From the NCBI GenBank assembly GCA_052318935.1, contig JBQRKO010000001.1: 64,000 nucleotides of DNA. One strand, written 5' to 3'. The notes beneath the pieces are model-generated. The model was not told the DNA's origin and did not search any database. It saw only the letters and a list, made by a program, of their open reading frames with translations. The stretch comes from Niallia sp052318935 (lineage in GTDB: Bacteria; Bacillota; Bacilli; Bacillales; Cytobacillaceae). Every line of letters begins with the position of its first letter. Within the stretch, counting starts at the first letter, position 1. Positions 35,470-44,421 of the stretch are shown here, piece after piece. The position numbers and the translations under genes were made by a program.

Positions 35470-36603
35470 TCATTGAGAAAGGGAATCACTATAAAAATTT
35501 TCAGTATAATAAGGCTGTGAATCGTTATTAAATGCAACTCCGATTCCTAAATATTTATAACTTTCTTGAAGGATGTTTTCTCTATGACCTAAGGAATTCA
35601 TCAGCCCTTCGTGGGCAAAGATGCTGCTGAACTGACCGTATGCCAGGTTTTCACCAGCTGTGATAAAATGAATATTGTCTTCCTTCATACGATCAAACGG
35701 AGATTGACCTTGTAAATTTGTATGGTCGAAATAGTGATTTTCCGCCATATCTAAGCTATGCTCTCGAGCTGTTTCTCTCACATGATCATCCCACGTTAAA
35801 ATGGGCAGCTTGTGATTTGTTCTCGAAGCGTTTGTTAAATCAAATAGCTGATATTCTAAGCCTTCTTTTAGTTGCTGGCTTGACTTTGTATAAATAGCAT
35901 TTTTGTTTTGTTCTAATTTTTCATCGATCTCTTGAATAGCTGTAACCGTATTGTTTTCGTGTTTATCATAAAAAATCGTGACATAGCTGTTGTCGAGGTG
36001 GAATACATCGTACTCGCCATCACTACTAATCCTATAGTTAATCAAGCCTTTTCTCATGATTGATTCAGGAGTACCGAGGTGCTTATGAACCAATGGCTTA
36101 GAGCTTCCCAATTTTACTCCCGTTGAAGACGCAATCAAATCTTGATTGGTATAAATGCCACGAACGATATTTTTTTCATCATAAGCAACCATGATAAAAT
36201 TGTGATAGTTCTTATGATACGTTGCCCAACTGACACCATATTCATTTTTCGAAATTCTGTTCGGCTTTCCAGATTCTCGCTCAACATCAGCTCGTGATAC
36301 ACCTAATTCAATATTACGAATCGAAAATATTTGATCTTTAGGAGCTGTTAATTTGGGTGCTTCAACTTCTGTATCTTTTGATTCTAAATGTGAATGATCA
36401 ATTGACGTAGAGATAGAATTCGGCTGCTGATTGGAAGTATCAGTCTCAGAATTGATATCTAAATTTTCTTTTAACGAATCGACTAAAGAATGAATAGATT
36501 CCGCTGAAGTTGAAGAAACCAATTGGTGAAGTGGCTCTTCCCATACCTCCTTTGAAACATAACCGATAAATACAATCATTAATAAGAGAAAAAACCGTTT
36601 CAC
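35470..36603 (-). CDS. CAP-domain (SCP-like) secreted protein
   Basis: A 377-residue protein. GTG at 36603 is preferred because GGAG lies 9 bp upstream; a TTG at 36618 overlaps that site. An N-terminal hydrophobic segment (FFLLLMIVFIGYV) acts as signal or anchor. A Ser/Thr-rich linker leads to a CAP-associated N-terminal domain (IELGVSRADVERESGKPNRI near residue 100, with repeats of the GxxR/K-xxVxxxxGxP type). The C-terminal CAP domain has LTNASRTNHKLPILTWDD, AREHSLDMAENHYFDH and ENLAYG...HEGLMNSLGHRENIL. It resembles B. subtilis YlbC. Function in the envelope is unknown. Confidence 0.85.
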   Translation of the reverse strand: MKRFFLLLMIVFIGYVSKEVWEEPLHQLVSSTSAESIHSLVDSLKENLDINSETDTSNQQPNSISTSIDHSHLESKDTEVEAPKLTAPKDQIFSIRNIELGVSRADVERESGKPNRISKNEYGVSWATYHKNYHNFIMVAYDEKNIVRGIYTNQDLIASSTGVKLGSSKPLVHKHLGTPESIMRKGLINYRISSDGEYDVFHLDNSYVTIFYDKHENNTVTAIQEIDEKLEQNKNAIYTKSSQQLKEGLEYQLFDLTNASRTNHKLPILTWDDHVRETAREHSLDMAENHYFDHTNLQGQSPFDRMKEDNIHFITAGENLAYGQFSSIFAHEGLMNSLGHRENILQESYKYLGIGVAFNNDSQPYYTENFYSDSLSQ

Positions 36604-36768
36604 ACTGACACTCTCCAATTCTAGTATTATTGTATTACTATTATTTTTGAAAAGTTTTCGCCCCGTAAAAACGGAACGTACAAAGACAGAGTTATATCTG
36701 ATAATCTTTCAATGGTAAAACAGTGTATGTCATTTTTTAAATAGGCATACACTGATTTATTACGTTCT

Positions 36769-37944
36769 TTATTTAGAAAGTTGTGTTGTAGGACTATACA
36801 TGTAATTTCTTAGCAAAATAAATACTAGGCTCAATATCAATGATATCAATCCCACTAACACAACATATTTTGTACCTATTCCTGATATGAATAATCCACC
36901 TACAGATGTACCAAGTGTTATTCCTAAGTTACAGGATGTTATAAATAATCCATTAGTAAAATCAGGAGCTTCTGGGGCTGCAGATGTCATCCAATATTGA
37001 CTAATATTATTTCCTATACCAGCTAATATTCCCCAAGCTAAAGTAATGATAGCTACAGGTACAGTGAATTGTCCCATTAAGAATAATAGGATGTAAACTA
37101 CTGCAAATACAAAAGGATACGACACTACAGATTTGATGGCACTATTAGAAAGTAACTTTCCTGCTATAATATTTCCAATAATATTGGCCCCACCGTATAT
37201 GACTAACATTAAACTAATTGTTTTCCCAGAGATATTGGTAATGTTTGTAAGATACTCGGCAAGATAACTATACACTCCAAATATTCCTGCATTTATTAAA
37301 ATAACAGCCACAATAGAAAGCCAAAGTATAGGCTTCTTTAATACGCTTAATTGTGCACCGTAAGAAAGTCGTTCCTTAACAGGCATAGAAGGGAAAAATA
37401 CTAATGCAGCAATAAATGCTATAGCATTTACAATAGCAAAGAATAACATCGCCATTTGAAACGACACGGTGCTAGCAATAAAACTTGTGATTGGAACACC
37501 AAGTACCATACCTGCAGATACGCCCATAAGTACCTTAGCAACAGCTTTTGGCGCATCTTCTTTGCGAACTGAGTTCGCAGCTATTGTAAATGCTGCTGAA
37601 AAATAAATGGGATGAAAAATGGCTGGAACTACACGGGCAATGACTGCAACCGTAAAGTTTGGTGCAAATAGGGAGACAATGTTACTTACAACGAACATAC
37701 CAAGTACAAATAACATTGCATTCTTGCGATTTATTCCTGAAAACAGTAACGGTATAGTAGGACCACATATTGCAACAGTAAGCGCAAAGAGACTCACCAG
37801 CCACCCGGCCGTAGCTACACTGATATGAAAGTTATCAGCAATGAAAGGTAATATCCCCATAACTCCTATTTCAGTATTGATAATGCCAAAAGCTCCTATG
37901 GCTAATATAAATATAAGTAAATTATTTTTTTTCATTATTATCAT
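36769..37944 (-). CDS. DHA1-type MFS exporter
   Basis: A 391-residue transporter with 12 predicted helices, of the YdhL/AraJ-like drug:H+ antiporter group. NTEIGVMGILPFIADNFHI is in the first loop, and GPTIPLLFSGINRKNAMLF spans helix 2-3 with the conserved Asn-Arg-Lys loop. APKAVAKVLMGVSAGMVLGVP near residue 130 is the DHA1 central motif. It is paralogous to 44422-45591 and to the broken gene at 24648. A perfect 10-bp-arm dyad (37981) lies 37 bp upstream. It was likely acquired by duplication within the island; substrate unknown. Confidence 0.88.
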   Translation of the reverse strand: MIIMKKNNLLIFILAIGAFGIINTEIGVMGILPFIADNFHISVATAGWLVSLFALTVAICGPTIPLLFSGINRKNAMLFVLGMFVVSNIVSLFAPNFTVAVIARVVPAIFHPIYFSAAFTIAANSVRKEDAPKAVAKVLMGVSAGMVLGVPITSFIASTVSFQMAMLFFAIVNAIAFIAALVFFPSMPVKERLSYGAQLSVLKKPILWLSIVAVILINAGIFGVYSYLAEYLTNITNISGKTISLMLVIYGGANIIGNIIAGKLLSNSAIKSVVSYPFVFAVVYILLFLMGQFTVPVAIITLAWGILAGIGNNISQYWMTSAAPEAPDFTNGLFITSCNLGITLGTSVGGLFISGIGTKYVVLVGLISLILSLVFILLRNYMYSPTTQLSK

Positions 37945-37980
37945 TCTTCTCCCTTATTTTTATGATCAATTCATCCTTTA

Positions 37981-38003
37981 AATAAGGAAGTTGCTTCCTT
38001 ATT
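37981..38003 (-). promoter_or_regulatory. Perfect dyad upstream of the MFS gene
   Basis: AATAAGGAAG and CTTCCTTATT are perfect 10-bp inverted arms separated by TTG. The position about 37 bp upstream of the start codon suits an operator. It has no poly-T tail, so it is unlikely to be a terminator. Confidence 0.5.
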
Positions 38004-38142
38004 CTAATTTTCCTTTGAAAGTTCTATCGTAAAGCAAGCGTATGCACTATACTTTCAGCTATAATGGTCGCCTATATATCCTTGTAATGTGCATGGATGT
38101 TAATTTACATAACCAAAAGATCTCAAAGACACTATTTCGGAA

Positions 38143-38183
38143 AACAAAAGGCGGGGTAGCCAATTCAAAAGGCTGCCCCACCT
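38143..38183 (-). terminator. Terminator of the alcohol dehydrogenase gene
   Basis: On the minus strand, GGTGGGGCAGCC pairs with GGCTACCCCGCC, followed by TTTTGTTTT. Confidence 0.75.
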
Positions 38184-38226
38184 ATCATCAGGTCCGGGTC
38201 AAGATGACAGAAGACATCTTTCCGAG

Positions 38227-39288
38227 TTATAAGGTAGAAATGTCAATAACGAATCGATATCGCACATCACTACGGAGAATGCGTTCATACGCTTCATCTA
38301 CTTGATCAGCGCGGATTACTTCAATCATAGGAGCAATGCCATGCCCGGCCGCGAAATCAAGCATTTCTTGTGTTTCGCGAATGCCACCTATAAGTGAACC
38401 AGCAAGGCTACGACGACCCATGATTAGAGAAAACACTTTATATTGATCTGGATCAGCTGGTGCACCAACATTTACAAGTGTTCCATCGATGCGAAGCAAA
38501 GATAAATACTCATCAACATTGAGGTTTGCAGACACAGTGTTTAAGATAAGATCAAAGCGACCAGCTAATTCAGTAAACGTAGCAGGGTCACTAGTTGCAT
38601 AGTAATGATCTGCACCAAAACTTAGTGCTTCCTCTTTTTTATTTATAGAACGACTTAAGACCGTTACTTCAGCACCCATAGCATGCGCAAATTGAATGGC
38701 TACGTGTCCAAGGCCTCCCATTCCCACAATGGCAACCTTTTTACCTGGTCCAGCATTCCAGTGTTTCAAAGGAGAGAATGTGGTAATACCCGCACACAAT
38801 AGAGGGCTTGCAACATCCATCTTCAGGTTATCTGGAATGCTGACAACGAATCCTTCTTTTATAACGATTTTTTGACTATATCCACCATATGTTGGATTAC
38901 CATCATAACCTAATGAATTATAGGTTCCGACAAAGCCTTTTGTACAAAATTGCTCTTCACCACTTAGGCAGTATTCGCACTCTCCACAGGAGTCAACCAT
39001 ACAACCAACGCCAACTCGATCACCAACAGTAAATTTTGTAACGTCTGATCCTACGGCTGCTACGACTCCAGCGATTTCGTGTCCAGGAACCATCGGGAAG
39101 ATTCCGCCACCCCATTCATCAAAAGCACTATGAATATCAGAATGGCAGATACCACTAAATTTAATATCGATTAAAACGTCATCTGGTCGTAATTCTCTAC
39201 GCTCGATAGTAGTATGTTCAAATTTCGCTTTTGCAAGTGGAGCACTTAGAACACCTGTCGTAGTCATGTTTTTATGATTATTACACAT
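38227..39288 (-). CDS. Zinc-dependent alcohol dehydrogenase (AdhA/CAD-like)
   Basis: A 353-residue NAD(P)-dependent medium-chain dehydrogenase. ATG 39288 lies 11 bp after AAGGA. Catalytic zinc ligands are Cys in SGICHSDIH near residue 43 and His in PGHEIAG near 66. The structural zinc uses the four cysteines of CGECEYCLSGEEQFC near 95-110. The Rossmann motif GMGGLGHVAIQ is near residue 180. It matches the cinnamyl-alcohol-type, NADPH-using AdhA/YahK class that reduces aldehydes. It is transcribed from MerR-type promoter 4 (39384); in B. subtilis adhA is a target of the MerR regulator AdhR, so the context agrees. Confidence 0.92.
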   Translation of the reverse strand: MCNNHKNMTTTGVLSAPLAKAKFEHTTIERRELRPDDVLIDIKFSGICHSDIHSAFDEWGGGIFPMVPGHEIAGVVAAVGSDVTKFTVGDRVGVGCMVDSCGECEYCLSGEEQFCTKGFVGTYNSLGYDGNPTYGGYSQKIVIKEGFVVSIPDNLKMDVASPLLCAGITTFSPLKHWNAGPGKKVAIVGMGGLGHVAIQFAHAMGAEVTVLSRSINKKEEALSFGADHYYATSDPATFTELAGRFDLILNTVSANLNVDEYLSLLRIDGTLVNVGAPADPDQYKVFSLIMGRRSLAGSLIGGIRETQEMLDFAAGHGIAPMIEVIRADQVDEAYERILRSDVRYRFVIDISTL

Positions 39289-39383
39289 AAGTAAACACAA
39301 TCCTTTCTTAATAAAAATAATAAGTTCACTGAAGAAATCACATCAACCCATTATTTTTAATGTATTTAAGCAGTGATAAAAAC

Positions 39384-39414
39384 AGTTTAATCCTTAAAGT
39401 AGACTTTAAAGCAA
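39384..39414 (-). promoter_or_regulatory. MerR-type promoter 4 (alcohol dehydrogenase)
   Basis: Minus strand TTGCTT, 19 bp (TAAAGTCTACTTTAAGGAT), TAAACT. It is located 96 bp upstream of the ADH start and is divergent from promoter 5. Confidence 0.8.
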
Positions 39415-39529
39415 GAGAATTTTTAAAAAAATTTGATCTTTTTTCTTAACATATTTTTACTGTCTGATAAAAGCTAAATAATCATCAATTTGATTTAGAG
39501 AAGATAAAAAATTTATTTAATACTACGGG

Positions 39530-39560
39530 TTGCTTTAATGCAAACTTTAAAGTTTATAAT
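39530..39560 (+). promoter_or_regulatory. MerR-type promoter 5 (merR at 40017)
   Basis: TTGCTT, 19 bp (TAATGCAAACTTTAAAGTT), TATAAT. It reads toward the second merR gene through a leader of about 450 nt that contains a family B repeat. Confidence 0.78.
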
Positions 39561-39733
39561 CATGAAAGAACAAAATATATAGCTAATAGTAAGGAAAGGA
39601 AGGGATACAGGTGAGAGGGCAACCGATGCTTTTGCAGGTGAAATGATTAAATTTGTCCAGATGGATAAAGATTTAAGTCACTGATCAAGTCTTCATCTCT
39701 GCTTTATATTTCAAAAGATAAGTATAAAATTTT

Positions 39734-39870
39734 TGAACTTAGATGAGTGTCTAGCTCCAGCGCCTAGCCCCTGTGAAAAATAACCCCATGCCTCTAAAAG
39801 TAAAAAGCACTTTTTGAGGTCATGTGAACATTTTTCTTCGGGGCTGAGCAAGGCGCTCACGCTTTTCTTA
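39734..39870 (+). repeat. Family B hairpin repeat in the merR leader
   Basis: Full copy: ACTTAGATGAGTGTCTAGC, CTCCAGCGCCTAGCCCC, middle CCTCTAAAAGTAAAAAGCAC, end CGGGGCTGAGCAAGGCGCT. It sits between promoter 5 and the merR start codon, so it should be transcribed as a stable hairpin in the leader. Confidence 0.85.
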
Positions 39871-40016
39871 TGAGGAGAGGTAATTCATTTGGTTTCTAAT
39901 ATGGGCATTCTTTATCAAGGGGGAAAGATCATTAAGTTAAAAATTAAAAAACAATTATTGCTATTAGTACATGAAGTTGTAATGAAAGGAGAATAAAAAA
40001 TAAGGGGGAAGATACA

Positions 40017-40391
40017 ATGCTATTTTATATAAAGGAAGCTGCTGAAAAGGTAGGGTTACCTGCACATACACTGCGCTATTATGAACAAGAGGGGCTTCTA
40101 CCTTTCATAAAAAGAGATAATAATGGAAATCGTATGTTTGACGAAAAAGATTTATCATGGATAGAACTTATTATTTGTTTAAGGAAAACGGATATCAGTC
40201 TTTCAGAATTACGTGAGATTGTCGAATTAACAAAAGAAGGGGGATGTACAGAATTGAAACGTAAACAGATACTTGGAAAATATAAACAGAAAATGATGGA
40301 GAAACAAAAAGACTTAGATAAAGCTGTTGTAAAAATCAAAGAGAGAATGCAGTATTTCGATGAATTAGAAAAGAAATACGAGAAAAGATAA
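40017..40391 (+). CDS. MerR family regulator (AdhR/NmlR-like), second copy
   Basis: A 124-residue paralog of the regulator at 32974. The HTH and wing read YIKEAAEKVGLPAHTLRYYEQEGLLPFIKRDNNGNR, LRKTDISLSELREIVELTKE follows, and a Lys-rich coiled coil ends the protein. The Cys in EGGCTELKR matches the position of that in the first copy and may sense electrophiles. ATG follows AAGGGGGAAGATACA. It diverges from the ADH gene across promoters 4 and 5. With two near-identical regulators, cross-regulation of all ten dyads is likely. Confidence 0.9.
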   Translation: MLFYIKEAAEKVGLPAHTLRYYEQEGLLPFIKRDNNGNRMFDEKDLSWIELIICLRKTDISLSELREIVELTKEGGCTELKRKQILGKYKQKMMEKQKDLDKAVVKIKERMQYFDELEKKYEKR

Positions 40392-40622
40392 TATGAATAT
40401 GTCATTTTAAAGTGTATTAAAAACAAAATATTCACTACCTAAAATCATTTATAGAGTAACGATATTATCTTTTGGAAAATGAATCTACGCAACTCTGATG
40501 TTTCATAGGTGATTTTATAAACCCTTAATTTTTTGCTGTGATATTATTAATGGCTGTCCTAAAACGGCAAATCTATTAAAAATTGAAAACAAAGATCGTT
40601 GATATATCAGCATTCTTGAACA

Positions 40623-40679
40623 TGAAAAGGGACATCCAATAGCCGAGAAATCGACTTATTGGAAAGCCCCTTTTCTTTG
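40623..40679 (+). terminator. Terminator after the second merR
   Basis: GAAAAGGG...TCCAATA pairs with TTATTGGA...CCCCTTTTC, followed by TTTG. It lies about 230 bp after the merR stop; the DNA between holds no gene. Confidence 0.65.
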
Positions 40680-40803
40680 TTATAGGTATATTTGGAAATT
40701 TTAAGATGCTAAAATTTATTTTGTGAAAATGAAGAATTAGAGTTTTTTTAATTTACTTTGTAGGTCTTTCTGCTTTTTATATTATTTCTAGGGGTGTTAA
40801 TTC

Positions 40804-41064
40804 TTATGTATGCATGTTTAAAAGAAATTTTTTTAAGGTCTCCATTGCAATTTGCTCATCGACTCCATCTACCAGTAAGGTAATTTCATCACCTTCTTTA
40901 ACTGCTAAATCCATCACCTTCATTATGCTTTTTCCATTTGCAGAAATTCCATTTTTAGCAAGAAATACCTCGCTTTTAAAAGAAAAAACTTCACGCACAA
41001 ATAAAGCTGTGTGTATAGCATGAAGGCCTTGCGGAAGTCGAATTATAAGTTTTTGTTTTAACAT
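40804..41064 (-). CDS. HPr-like phosphocarrier with altered active-site loop
   Basis: An 86-residue protein matching HPr over its whole length. His15 is kept in LPQGLHAIHTALFV, and the regulatory Ser46 is kept in NGKSIMKVMDL. Arg17 and Pro18 of the normal GIHARPA loop are replaced by Ile and His. Arg17 helps phosphotransfer from Enzyme I, so PTS activity may be reduced or changed; Crh, by comparison, lacks His15. It stands alone, behind MerR-type promoter 6 with a 216-bp leader holding a possible SDR relic. It is more likely a regulatory or specialised paralog than the housekeeping HPr, which would sit with ptsI. Confidence 0.85.
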   Translation of the reverse strand: MLKQKLIIRLPQGLHAIHTALFVREVFSFKSEVFLAKNGISANGKSIMKVMDLAVKEGDEITLLVDGVDEQIAMETLKKFLLNMHT

Positions 41065-41101
41065 AATTTTTCACCTTATTTCTGTTCACTTATTTTTTAT
41101 T

Positions 41102-41196
41102 TCTCTAACCTGTATAAATACTTCTTATGGATCATTTCCTTCTTTACAAGAGAAATCGTATTATTTTTATTAGCGCTACTACTAGCACCTGTTATT
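41102..41196 (-). pseudogene. Possible SDR relic in the HPr-like leader
   Basis: On the minus strand, ITGASSSANKNN recalls the SDR cofactor loop (ITGASSGIGEA), then a short frame runs to a stop. The rest of the gene is absent. It would explain why a promoter of this type stands ahead of an HPr-like gene. Confidence 0.3.
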
Positions 41197-41279
41197 TGTT
41201 GTTATACTCTTTCGTAAACGACCTCATTTAATTTCTTAAAATTCTTAATTTAAAAAATATATGTAAAAATTGTAACAAT

Positions 41280-41310
41280 AGTTTAAGTGTTAAAGTTAGC
41301 TTTAAAGCAA
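41280..41310 (-). promoter_or_regulatory. MerR-type promoter 6 (HPr-like gene)
   Basis: Minus strand TTGCTT, 19 bp (TAAAGCTAACTTTAACACT), TAAACT. It points to the HPr-like gene 216 bp away. Confidence 0.75.
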
Positions 41311-41466
41311 GGTGTAATTAATAAAAAAAGCTGTTTTATAGACTATTAAACAGCTTTTTTTATTAATTCTTTATGATAAAAGCTCTCTTTTAGGACTATA
41401 CATGTGGTTTCTCAGTAGAATGAATGACACTCCAAAGCATTTAAGGTGAAAAATTTTGTATAACAC

Positions 41467-41497
41467 TTGACTTGAAGTCGACTTTAAGGAGTAGAGT
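41467..41497 (+). promoter_or_regulatory. MerR-type promoter 7 (SDR)
   Basis: TTGACT, 19 bp (TGAAGTCGACTTTAAGGAG), TAGAGT. It lies 30 bp upstream of the SDR start, giving a short leader with TAGGAGG. Confidence 0.8.
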
Positions 41498-41526
41498 GTG
41501 TTTGTAATAATCATTAGGAGGAACTT

Positions 41527-42279
41527 ATGATGACAAATATTGAAGGAAAAGTTGTTATTATTATGGGTGCATCAAGTGGGATTGGTGAAGCAACTGCCAA
41601 GAAACTTGCGCAAGAAGGAGCAAAATTAGTGATTGCTGCTCGCAGGGAAGATCGCTTGAAAGCCCTTGTTAAATCTTTACCAAACGCTGAAATTTCATAC
41701 GCGGTTGCCGACGTATCGAATAAAGAAGAAGTTCAAGCAGTTGTAGACTTAGCTGTTGAAAAATATGGTCGTGTGGATGTACTCTACAACAACGCTGGAG
41801 TTATGCCAACTGCTCCACTTTCAGAAACTCGCTTTGATGAATGGCGTCAAATGTTAGATATTAACATTATGGGTGTTTTAAATGGAATTGCGGCGGTTTT
41901 ACCTATTATGAAGCAACAACAATCTGGTCACATTATTTCAACTGATTCCGTAGCTGGACATGTTGTTTATCCAGGGTCTGCTGTATACTGTGGGACTAAG
42001 TTTGCAGTTAGAGCGATTATGGAGGGATTGCGCCAGGAAGAAAGAGAAAATAATATTCGGTCAACTATCATTTCACCTGGGGCTGTAAGCACAGAACTTT
42101 ATACAACAATTAATGATCCTGAAAATCGAGAGTGGGTAAAGGATCTTATGAGTAAGAATGAAGAAGGTCTTTCTTTGAAATCAAGTGATATCGCCGATGC
42201 AGTAGCTTATGCGATTAGCACACCTAAAACTGTAGCGGTAAGCGAAATCTTGATTCGCCCAACGAAGCAAGTTATCTAA
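41527..42279 (+). CDS. Short-chain dehydrogenase/reductase
   Basis: A 250-residue classical SDR. The cofactor loop is IMGASSGIGEATAKKL near residue 13, AARREDRLKAL indicates NADP preference, NNAGVMPTAPL is near residue 88, and the catalytic Tyr-x3-Lys is in VYCGTKFAV near 155. The ATG follows TAGGAGGAACTT. It is the best example of a MerR-type promoter directly driving an SDR; a C-terminal relic at 24178-24267 is nearly identical. Probable role: reduction of aldehydes or other carbonyls in the cytoplasm. Confidence 0.92.
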   Translation: MMTNIEGKVVIIMGASSGIGEATAKKLAQEGAKLVIAARREDRLKALVKSLPNAEISYAVADVSNKEEVQAVVDLAVEKYGRVDVLYNNAGVMPTAPLSETRFDEWRQMLDINIMGVLNGIAAVLPIMKQQQSGHIISTDSVAGHVVYPGSAVYCGTKFAVRAIMEGLRQEERENNIRSTIISPGAVSTELYTTINDPENREWVKDLMSKNEEGLSLKSSDIADAVAYAISTPKTVAVSEILIRPTKQVI

Positions 42280-42481
42280 TGGATGTAGTCATTAATAAAG
42301 TCATTCACTACAACTAAAAGCCGATTTTTTCGTTTAGGAAAATCAGCTTATCTACAATTAAATCAATTATTAAAAAAGCGCTTGAACGGGGTATCAATAC
42401 CTTATCCAGTATATAGGTTTCATGTTAGTTTTAAATAAATCAAATTGAAAAACAAATTATTCTTTAAGGAGAGATAATAAA

Positions 42482-43027
42482 ATGAAAACTCTTGTTCTTG
42501 TTTTTCACCCTAACTTAACTGCTTCTCGTGTTAATCGACTCTTGACAGAAGAAATGGAGAAGCAAAATAGCGTGACCGTTCACCGAGTTTATGAGACTTA
42601 CTCCGATGAGAAGATCGATGTCGCAGCCGAGCAAAGGTTATTGGAGAAGCACGATCGTATCGTTATACAATTTCCTTTCTACTGGTACAGTACGCCTTCA
42701 CTCTTAAAAAAATGGGAGGATGTCGTCTTTTCATACGGCTGGGCTTTTGGAAGCAATGGGAACAAGCTGTACGGGAAAGAGCTGCTGATTGCCGTTTCTA
42801 TAGGCGCCGCTAAAGAAAGCTATTCACTAGACGGCAATTTTAAATACACCGTCCCAGAGCTACTGCGACCTCTACAGGCAACCAGTAACATGATTGGCAC
42901 AAGCTTTTTAACACCTTATATATTGTACCGAGTGAATCAACTGTCCGACGAGCAGCTTGAGCAAAGTGCGAAGGATTACATGGCTCATGCATTGAACCCA
43001 GAACTTAAGCCGCTTCCCGTCCGCTAA
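42482..43027 (+). CDS. NAD(P)H-dependent flavodoxin-fold oxidoreductase (YwrO/MdaB-like)
   Basis: A 181-residue FMN or FAD quinone reductase-like protein. The N-terminal TLVLVFHPNLTASRVNRLL is the flavin phosphate loop, and IQFPFYWYSTPSLLKKWED near residue 63 is diagnostic for the NQO/KefF group. GKELLIAVSIGAA follows near residue 100. It reduces quinones or related electrophiles by two electrons, avoiding radicals. ATG follows AAGGAGAGATAATAAA. It lies 200 bp after the SDR and may be co-transcribed; no own MerR-type promoter is seen. Confidence 0.87.
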   Translation: MKTLVLVFHPNLTASRVNRLLTEEMEKQNSVTVHRVYETYSDEKIDVAAEQRLLEKHDRIVIQFPFYWYSTPSLLKKWEDVVFSYGWAFGSNGNKLYGKELLIAVSIGAAKESYSLDGNFKYTVPELLRPLQATSNMIGTSFLTPYILYRVNQLSDEQLEQSAKDYMAHALNPELKPLPVR

Positions 43028-43280
43028 GATGGCGCTGTAACGGCAAAAATTTTGTTCAAACAATAAACCTCTCACAAAGAAGCCTAATAGTTTGAACTCA
43101 TCAATTTCGAATTTGAATAGTCATCCTCTACGAATAACTATTTTTCTCTAATAAGGATGAATTACAATTTTAATCGTTAATGCTAGATCAAGTGCACTCC
43201 TGTTTAGTAGTCCTTAATTAAAAAAGCAAATGATACAACCTGAGTTCTGTATCGATAAGGACTCAGGTTATTGGAAAATA

Positions 43281-43306
43281 AAAAAGCACTCTTTGAAAGA
43301 ATGCTT
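43281..43306 (-). terminator. Terminator of the LysR gene at 43359
   Basis: On the minus strand AAGCATTCTTT pairs with AAAGAGTGCTT around a single C, followed by TTTT. A second hairpin (AACCTGAGT/ACTCAGGTT) lies at 43237-43271. Confidence 0.7.
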
Positions 43307-43358
43307 AATGACTCTCAAATTAGAAAATCTAAAATAGTGCTTATTCTAGAGATGAATC

Positions 43359-44267
43359 CTATATATCTGATAAACATTTTGAAAATTTCACCTGAATTTC
43401 TTTCAAAAACATATCCGCAGCAGCGGAAAAAACCTGGTGCTTTTTCCAAACAATATTTAAGCCAGATTCAAGTCTTGGCTCCAGCGGTCTAAAACAAAGC
43501 TTACTATCACTAGACGTATTCACTATTTTATCAAGGACTACTGCATAACCAATGCCCTCTTCCACCATAATGGCAGCATTATATGCAAGATTGTATGTAG
43601 TCACGACATTTAATTTATCAAAATCTTCACCAAACCAATCCGCAAATTCATTTTTAGAAAATGTCTGTTTAATAGCCTGTCGTGAACAGATTAGCGGAAC
43701 ATTTAATAAATCCACTGCTTGAATGGTATCTTTGAAAGCAAGAGGACTGTCCTTTCTCATAACAACGCCCCAAACATCTTTGGTTGGGACATTGATATAA
43801 TTGTATTTTGATATATCAGCTGGTTGAATTAAAATACCAAAGTCAAGTAATCCCTTGTCAAGTCTTTCAGTCACATCGTCTTCGTTTCCGCTGTAGAGGT
43901 GATACCGGATATTTGGATAACTTAACTGTAAATCTTTTACTACCCGTGCAATCTGTCTCATAGAGTCTGTTTCCCCACCACCTATATAGACATCACCACC
44001 TATTGTTTCTTCCATTGAACTAAATTCTACCTCTAATTTATCGACCATACCAACTATATCTTCTGCTCTCTTTCGCAAGAACATTCCTTCTTCTGTAAGA
44101 ATGATACTATGACTACTGCGAATAAATAGTTTTTTTCCTAACTCTTGTTCAAGGTCTTTTAATTGTCTTGACAAGGTTGGCTGTGTAACATGCAAAAAAT
44201 TAGCTGCAGCCGTTATGCTTCCTTCTCTTGCAACAGTAAGAAAATATCGCAATACCCTAAATTCCAT
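43359..44267 (-). CDS. LysR family transcriptional regulator
   Basis: A 302-residue regulator. The winged helix is MEFRVLRYFLTVAREGSITAAANFLHVTQPTLSRQLKDLEQELGKKLF, followed by the effector domain (GLLDFGILIQPADIS near 130, IMVEEGIGYAVVLDKIV near 230). It is divergent from the MFS gene at 44422, with a 29-bp dyad between them, so it most likely controls that exporter in response to the exported compound. Start ATG follows AGGAGTGTTAT. Confidence 0.9.
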   Translation of the reverse strand: MEFRVLRYFLTVAREGSITAAANFLHVTQPTLSRQLKDLEQELGKKLFIRSSHSIILTEEGMFLRKRAEDIVGMVDKLEVEFSSMEETIGGDVYIGGGETDSMRQIARVVKDLQLSYPNIRYHLYSGNEDDVTERLDKGLLDFGILIQPADISKYNYINVPTKDVWGVVMRKDSPLAFKDTIQAVDLLNVPLICSRQAIKQTFSKNEFADWFGEDFDKLNVVTTYNLAYNAAIMVEEGIGYAVVLDKIVNTSSDSKLCFRPLEPRLESGLNIVWKKHQVFSAAADMFLKEIQVKFSKCLSDI

Positions 44268-44304
44268 ATAACACTCCTCCTATATAATGTTTTAGTATAT
44301 ATGT

Positions 44305-44333
44305 TTAAGATATGCTCATCAAGCATATCTTAA
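44305..44333. promoter_or_regulatory. LysR-type operator between lysR and MFS gene
   Basis: TTAAGATATGC and GCATATCTTAA are perfect 11-bp arms separated by 7 bp. The site lies 38 bp upstream of the lysR start and about 90 bp from the MFS start, a typical placement for a shared LysR site. Confidence 0.7.
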
Positions 44334-44421
44334 TATAAGATATAAGTAATAGGATATATACAAAAAACACGCTAGAATAAATAATAAACGAGTTTAAAGG
44401 TAGAGATTTGGAGGAACTTTT

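Noticed and set aside
38012..38037. A possible eleventh MerR-type promoter upstream of the MFS gene at 36769 (minus strand TTGCTT then ACTTTCAAAG).
   Set aside because: The -10 box is poor and the spacer dyad is broken; it does not fit the exact 19-bp pattern of the other ten.
39890..40003. A 35-codon frame (TTG start after GGAGAGG) just upstream of the second merR.
   Set aside because: Too short and composition-driven (Lys/Leu-rich); it may be leader relic sequence.
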